This document shows, in pieces, positions 7,436-8,875 of a stretch of DNA of 8,875 nucleotides. Made by a program: the position numbers and the translations under genes. Source of the stretch: JACPLA01 sp035291905. Its GTDB lineage: Bacteria > Bacteroidota > Ignavibacteria > UBA10030. Under the pieces are notes generated by a model. It had not been told where the DNA came from, searched no databases, and saw nothing but the letters and a program-made list of their open reading frames with translations. The stretch is from assembly GCA_035291905.1 (NCBI GenBank), contig DATDRF010000019.1, forward strand, positions 1 through 8,875, given 5' to 3'. Every line of letters begins with the position of its first letter. Position 1 is the stretch's first letter.

Positions 7436-7528
7436 ATGACACGAAGAGCACGAAGGAGACACGAAGAGCGCGAAGATGAATCCGCCGCTTCGTGTATTTC
7501 GTGAATTCTCTGTGTCACTTCGTGTCAT
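7436..7528. repeat. Repeat copy B
   Basis: The second copy ends 40 nt before the MBL hydrolase start. Its 11-bp inverted termini are perfect. The innermost arms CGAAG (7471-7475) and CTTCG (7488-7492) enclose a 12-nt loop, so the whole unit can form one long imperfect hairpin. Confidence 0.8.
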
Positions 7529-7554
7529 GCTTTCTCTTTGGGAATAAACTCATT

Positions 7555-7560
7555 GAAAGG
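7555..7560 (+). promoter_or_regulatory. Ribosome binding site of the MBL hydrolase gene
   Basis: GAAAGG is located 8 nt before the ATG at 7569. It is a moderate Shine-Dalgarno match, and the ATG opens a signal peptide, which supports the start. Confidence 0.5.
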
Positions 7561-7568
7561 TAATACAC

Positions 7569-8273
7569 ATGCAGCGATTTACGGCAACAATCGCAGTCGC
7601 CCTTTTCATATCTCTCTTGTCAAACGCCCAGGAGAAGAAGAGCGAAATGGTCCATTTCACTCCCATCGGGCACGCCAGCTTCGTGATTCATTCGTCCGTC
7701 GGGACGATCTACGTCGATCCCGTCGGTGAGGCAAAGGCCTATGCTTCCATCGCCCCGCCCGACCTCATTCTCATTACCGACATTCACGGTGACCATCTTT
7801 CCCCTGAGACCGTCGCCTCTCTCAAGAAGGAGAAGACAACCATCGTGGGCCCGAAAGCGGTGACAGACAAGCTCGGCTACGGATCGGCCATGAAGAATGG
7901 AGACAAGGCGACATTCGGAAAGATCATCGTTGAGGCGATTCCGATGTACAACCTGACCGAGGAGAGAAAGAAATTTCATGAAAAGGGGAGAGGGAACGGA
8001 TATGTCGTGACTGTGGAAGGGAAGCGGATCTATATCGCCGGCGACACGGAAGATATTCCGGAGATGCGGGCGTTGAAAAACATCGACTATGCATTTGTGT
8101 GTATGAATCTTCCCTACACCATGACGCCGGAGCGGGCGGCTTCTGCCGTCCTGGAATTCAAACCCAGAGTGGCGGTTCCCTACCACTACCGCGGGAGCGA
8201 CATCGAGAAGTTCAAAGAGCTCGTGGGAAAGGACAAGTCGATCGAAGTGAGGTTCATGAAATGGTATGAATAG
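7569..8273 (+). CDS. Exported MBL-fold (UlaG-like) metallo-hydrolase
   Basis: A 234-aa metallo-beta-lactamase-fold protein of the type related to UlaG lactonases and other small metal-dependent hydrolases. A signal peptide (about residues 1-20, ending SNA-QEKK) suggests export, whereas UlaG is cytoplasmic. Visible motifs are GHASF (H35), the metal motif DIHGDH (D71, H73, D75, H76), AGDTED (D159) and PYHYRG (H206). The canonical HxHxDH motif has Asp in place of its first His. The His expected in the middle of the fold is not obvious; FHEKGRGNGY (H137) is a candidate. The length is normal for the family, so the gene looks complete. It follows the repeat pair, so it may be transcribed separately from the tricorn-like gene, and its stop overlaps the start of the next gene. 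The substrate cannot be told from sequence. Confidence 0.88.
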   Translation: MQRFTATIAVALFISLLSNAQEKKSEMVHFTPIGHASFVIHSSVGTIYVDPVGEAKAYASIAPPDLILITDIHGDHLSPETVASLKKEKTTIVGPKAVTDKLGYGSAMKNGDKATFGKIIVEAIPMYNLTEERKKFHEKGRGNGYVVTVEGKRIYIAGDTEDIPEMRALKNIDYAFVCMNLPYTMTPERAASAVLEFKPRVAVPYHYRGSDIEKFKELVGKDKSIEVRFMKWYE

Positions 8274-8874
8274 AGACGACGCTATCCCCGCCCCGATGCC
8301 GGGATTCAACCGAAAGCCCGAACTCGTCCTGTTCGGGCTTCTCATTATCGTGCTCGGAACTCTTATCTGGAGATCGGATGGGTTCTATCGTTGGGACGAA
8401 GGGGCTCATTTCGTTTTTGATGCATCGGCTCCTGAACGGCCGGTGGTGAGTCTGGGGGTGTGGCAGCGATTCGGCGGGGTCTGGCTCTTCACCTTGCCGG
8501 CGCAATGGGGCCACAAGGCCGTGAAGCTCTTCGCGTCGGTTTTGTTCCTTCTCACTGTCTTTCTCGTGTACAAGGTGGCGGAGGTCGAGGAAATTCCGGG
8601 CAGGCACTGGGTCATCGCATTGGCGGGATTTCAGCCGGCTTTTCTCGATATAGGGTACACCTGCATGGCAGAATTACCGGCAGCGCTCCTCCTGACCCTG
8701 TCGTACTTTCTCTACAAGAAATCGAAATGGACATGGAGCCTTCTCGCTGCTTCACTGGTCTTCCTGTTCCGTTACGAGATGTATTTCTTTGCCCTGATCA
8801 TGATGTTCATGGTGTGGAGGAAGAGGCAATTCTCGGCTCTCCCATGGATTGTCGCCGGTCCGGCAATCTGGTAT
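8266..8874 (+). CDS. GT-C-like membrane glycosyltransferase, 3' partial
   Basis: The frame is open from ATG at 8266 to the window edge (203 codons visible). The start overlaps the preceding stop in ATGAATAG, an arrangement typical of translational coupling. The only upstream purine-rich element is GAGG (8249-8252), 13 nt away, so coupling is the likelier way it is initiated. Hydrophobic segments at about residues 19-35, 85-103, 114-130, 136-150, 155-183 and 189-203 indicate a multi-pass inner-membrane protein. After the first segment comes RWDEGAHF, whose Asp-Glu (44-45) sits where GT-C enzymes (PMT, ArnT, GT39-like) carry their catalytic acidic motif. FRYEMYF (168-174) also resembles GT-C proteins. 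Such enzymes transfer sugars from polyprenyl-phosphate donors on the periplasmic side. The assignment is by general resemblance and the C-terminal half is missing. Confidence 0.7.
   Translation, partial: MNRDDAIPAPMPGFNRKPELVLFGLLIIVLGTLIWRSDGFYRWDEGAHFVFDASAPERPVVSLGVWQRFGGVWLFTLPAQWGHKAVKLFASVLFLLTVFLVYKVAEVEEIPGRHWVIALAGFQPAFLDIGYTCMAELPAALLLTLSYFLYKKSKWTWSLLAASLVFLFRYEMYFFALIMMFMVWRKRQFSALPWIVAGPAIWY
8314..8340 (+). terminator. Terminator-like perfect hairpin inside the start of the membrane gene
   Basis: AAGCCCGAAC (8314-8323), a 7-nt loop and GTTCGGGCTT (8331-8340) form a perfect 10-bp GC-rich stem. It is followed by CTCATTAT, a poor T-tract. It begins 41 nt after the MBL stop, where an intrinsic terminator would be expected, yet it lies in codons 17-25 of the overlapping membrane gene. 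It could be a weak terminator or attenuator, or a translation-affecting hairpin, or coincidence. The weak T-tract argues against efficient termination. Confidence 0.35.
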
Positions 8875-8875
8875 T

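Larger units (their letters stand above)
7321..7528. repeat. Tandem pair of hairpin-forming CGAAG/CTTCG repeats
   Basis: There are two copies of the same element: copy A at 7321-7416 and copy B at 7436-7528, with starts 115 bp apart. By eye they differ at about 8 of 93 aligned bases plus a 3-nt insertion (AAC) in copy A, giving about 91% identity. Each copy has a purine-rich left arm with repeated ACACGAAGAG-type units and a right arm with repeated CTTCGTG units, so each can fold on itself. Copy B ends in perfect 11-bp inverted termini (ATGACACGAAG and CTTCGTGTCAT). The similarity continues outward into CAAAG-type flanks. The pair fills most of the gap between the tricorn-like stop and the MBL gene, so it may also act as a transcription terminator or mRNA-stabilising hairpin. 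It resembles the dispersed intergenic repeats with CTTCGTGT motifs seen in many environmental genomes. No transposase is present. Confidence 0.85.

Noticed and set aside
6966..7518. Two minus-strand open frames with near-identical beginnings (MTQRIHE...)
   Set aside because: The shared start comes from the two repeat copies. Beyond it the first runs antisense into the tricorn-like gene. Such repeat-derived frames are a common annotation artefact.
7620..8345. Minus-strand open frame of 241 codons over the MBL gene
   Set aside because: The plus strand has a signal peptide and the metal-binding motifs; the minus frame has no domain and would span two overlapping plus-strand genes.
1..8875. CRISPR array, tRNA, rRNA, transposase or toxin-antitoxin signals
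   Set aside because: No regularly spaced direct repeats beyond the two-copy intergenic element, no conserved RNA-gene sequences and no transposase or toxin-like frames were seen on either strand.

Overview
The window is about 8.9 kb of bacterial chromosome-like DNA holding five protein-coding genes, two of them cut by the window edges, and one short tandem repeat. There is no phage, plasmid, CRISPR, rRNA or tRNA signal. The gene types point to an environmental member of the Bacteroidota/Ignavibacteriota (FCB) group: an exported bacterial tricorn-like protease with PD40 propellers, a small exported HEAT-like protein, a divergent GH38-like enzyme and a UlaG-like metallo-hydrolase with its own signal peptide. 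This assignment is inferred from protein style only.

Layout. Positions 1-3260 (+) hold the 3' part of a large glycoside hydrolase family 38 (alpha-mannosidase-like) gene. Its frame is open through the left edge, so the first visible ATG (135) is not the true start. Positions 3281-3727 (-) hold a convergent gene for a 148-aa secreted, cysteine-containing, HEAT-like protein. Positions 3728-4058 are a 331-bp divergent intergenic region carrying the leaders of the HEAT-like gene and of the next gene, with several short palindromes. Positions 4059-7313 (+) encode a 1084-aa tricorn-like S41 protease with a signal peptide and an apparently intact catalytic tetrad. Positions 7321-7528 contain two tandem copies (about 91% identical, 115-bp spacing) of a hairpin-forming CGAAG/CTTCG-rich repeat. 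Positions 7569-8273 (+) encode an exported MBL-fold hydrolase. The last gene starts at 8266, overlaps the previous stop by 8 nt, and runs off the right edge; it encodes a multi-pass membrane protein resembling GT-C (PMT/ArnT/GT39-like) glycosyltransferases.

How the genes fit together. GH38-like glycan processing, an envelope tricorn-like peptidase and a GT-C-like transferase are all compatible with handling glycans and peptides in the cell envelope or periplasm, but no single pathway or operon ties them together. Only the MBL hydrolase and the membrane protein look translationally coupled. I do not see convincing evidence of a new multi-gene system. The points most worth a second look are the GH38-like protein's loss of canonical catalytic residues, the tandem hairpin repeat, and a terminator-like perfect 10-bp stem inside the first codons of the last gene.
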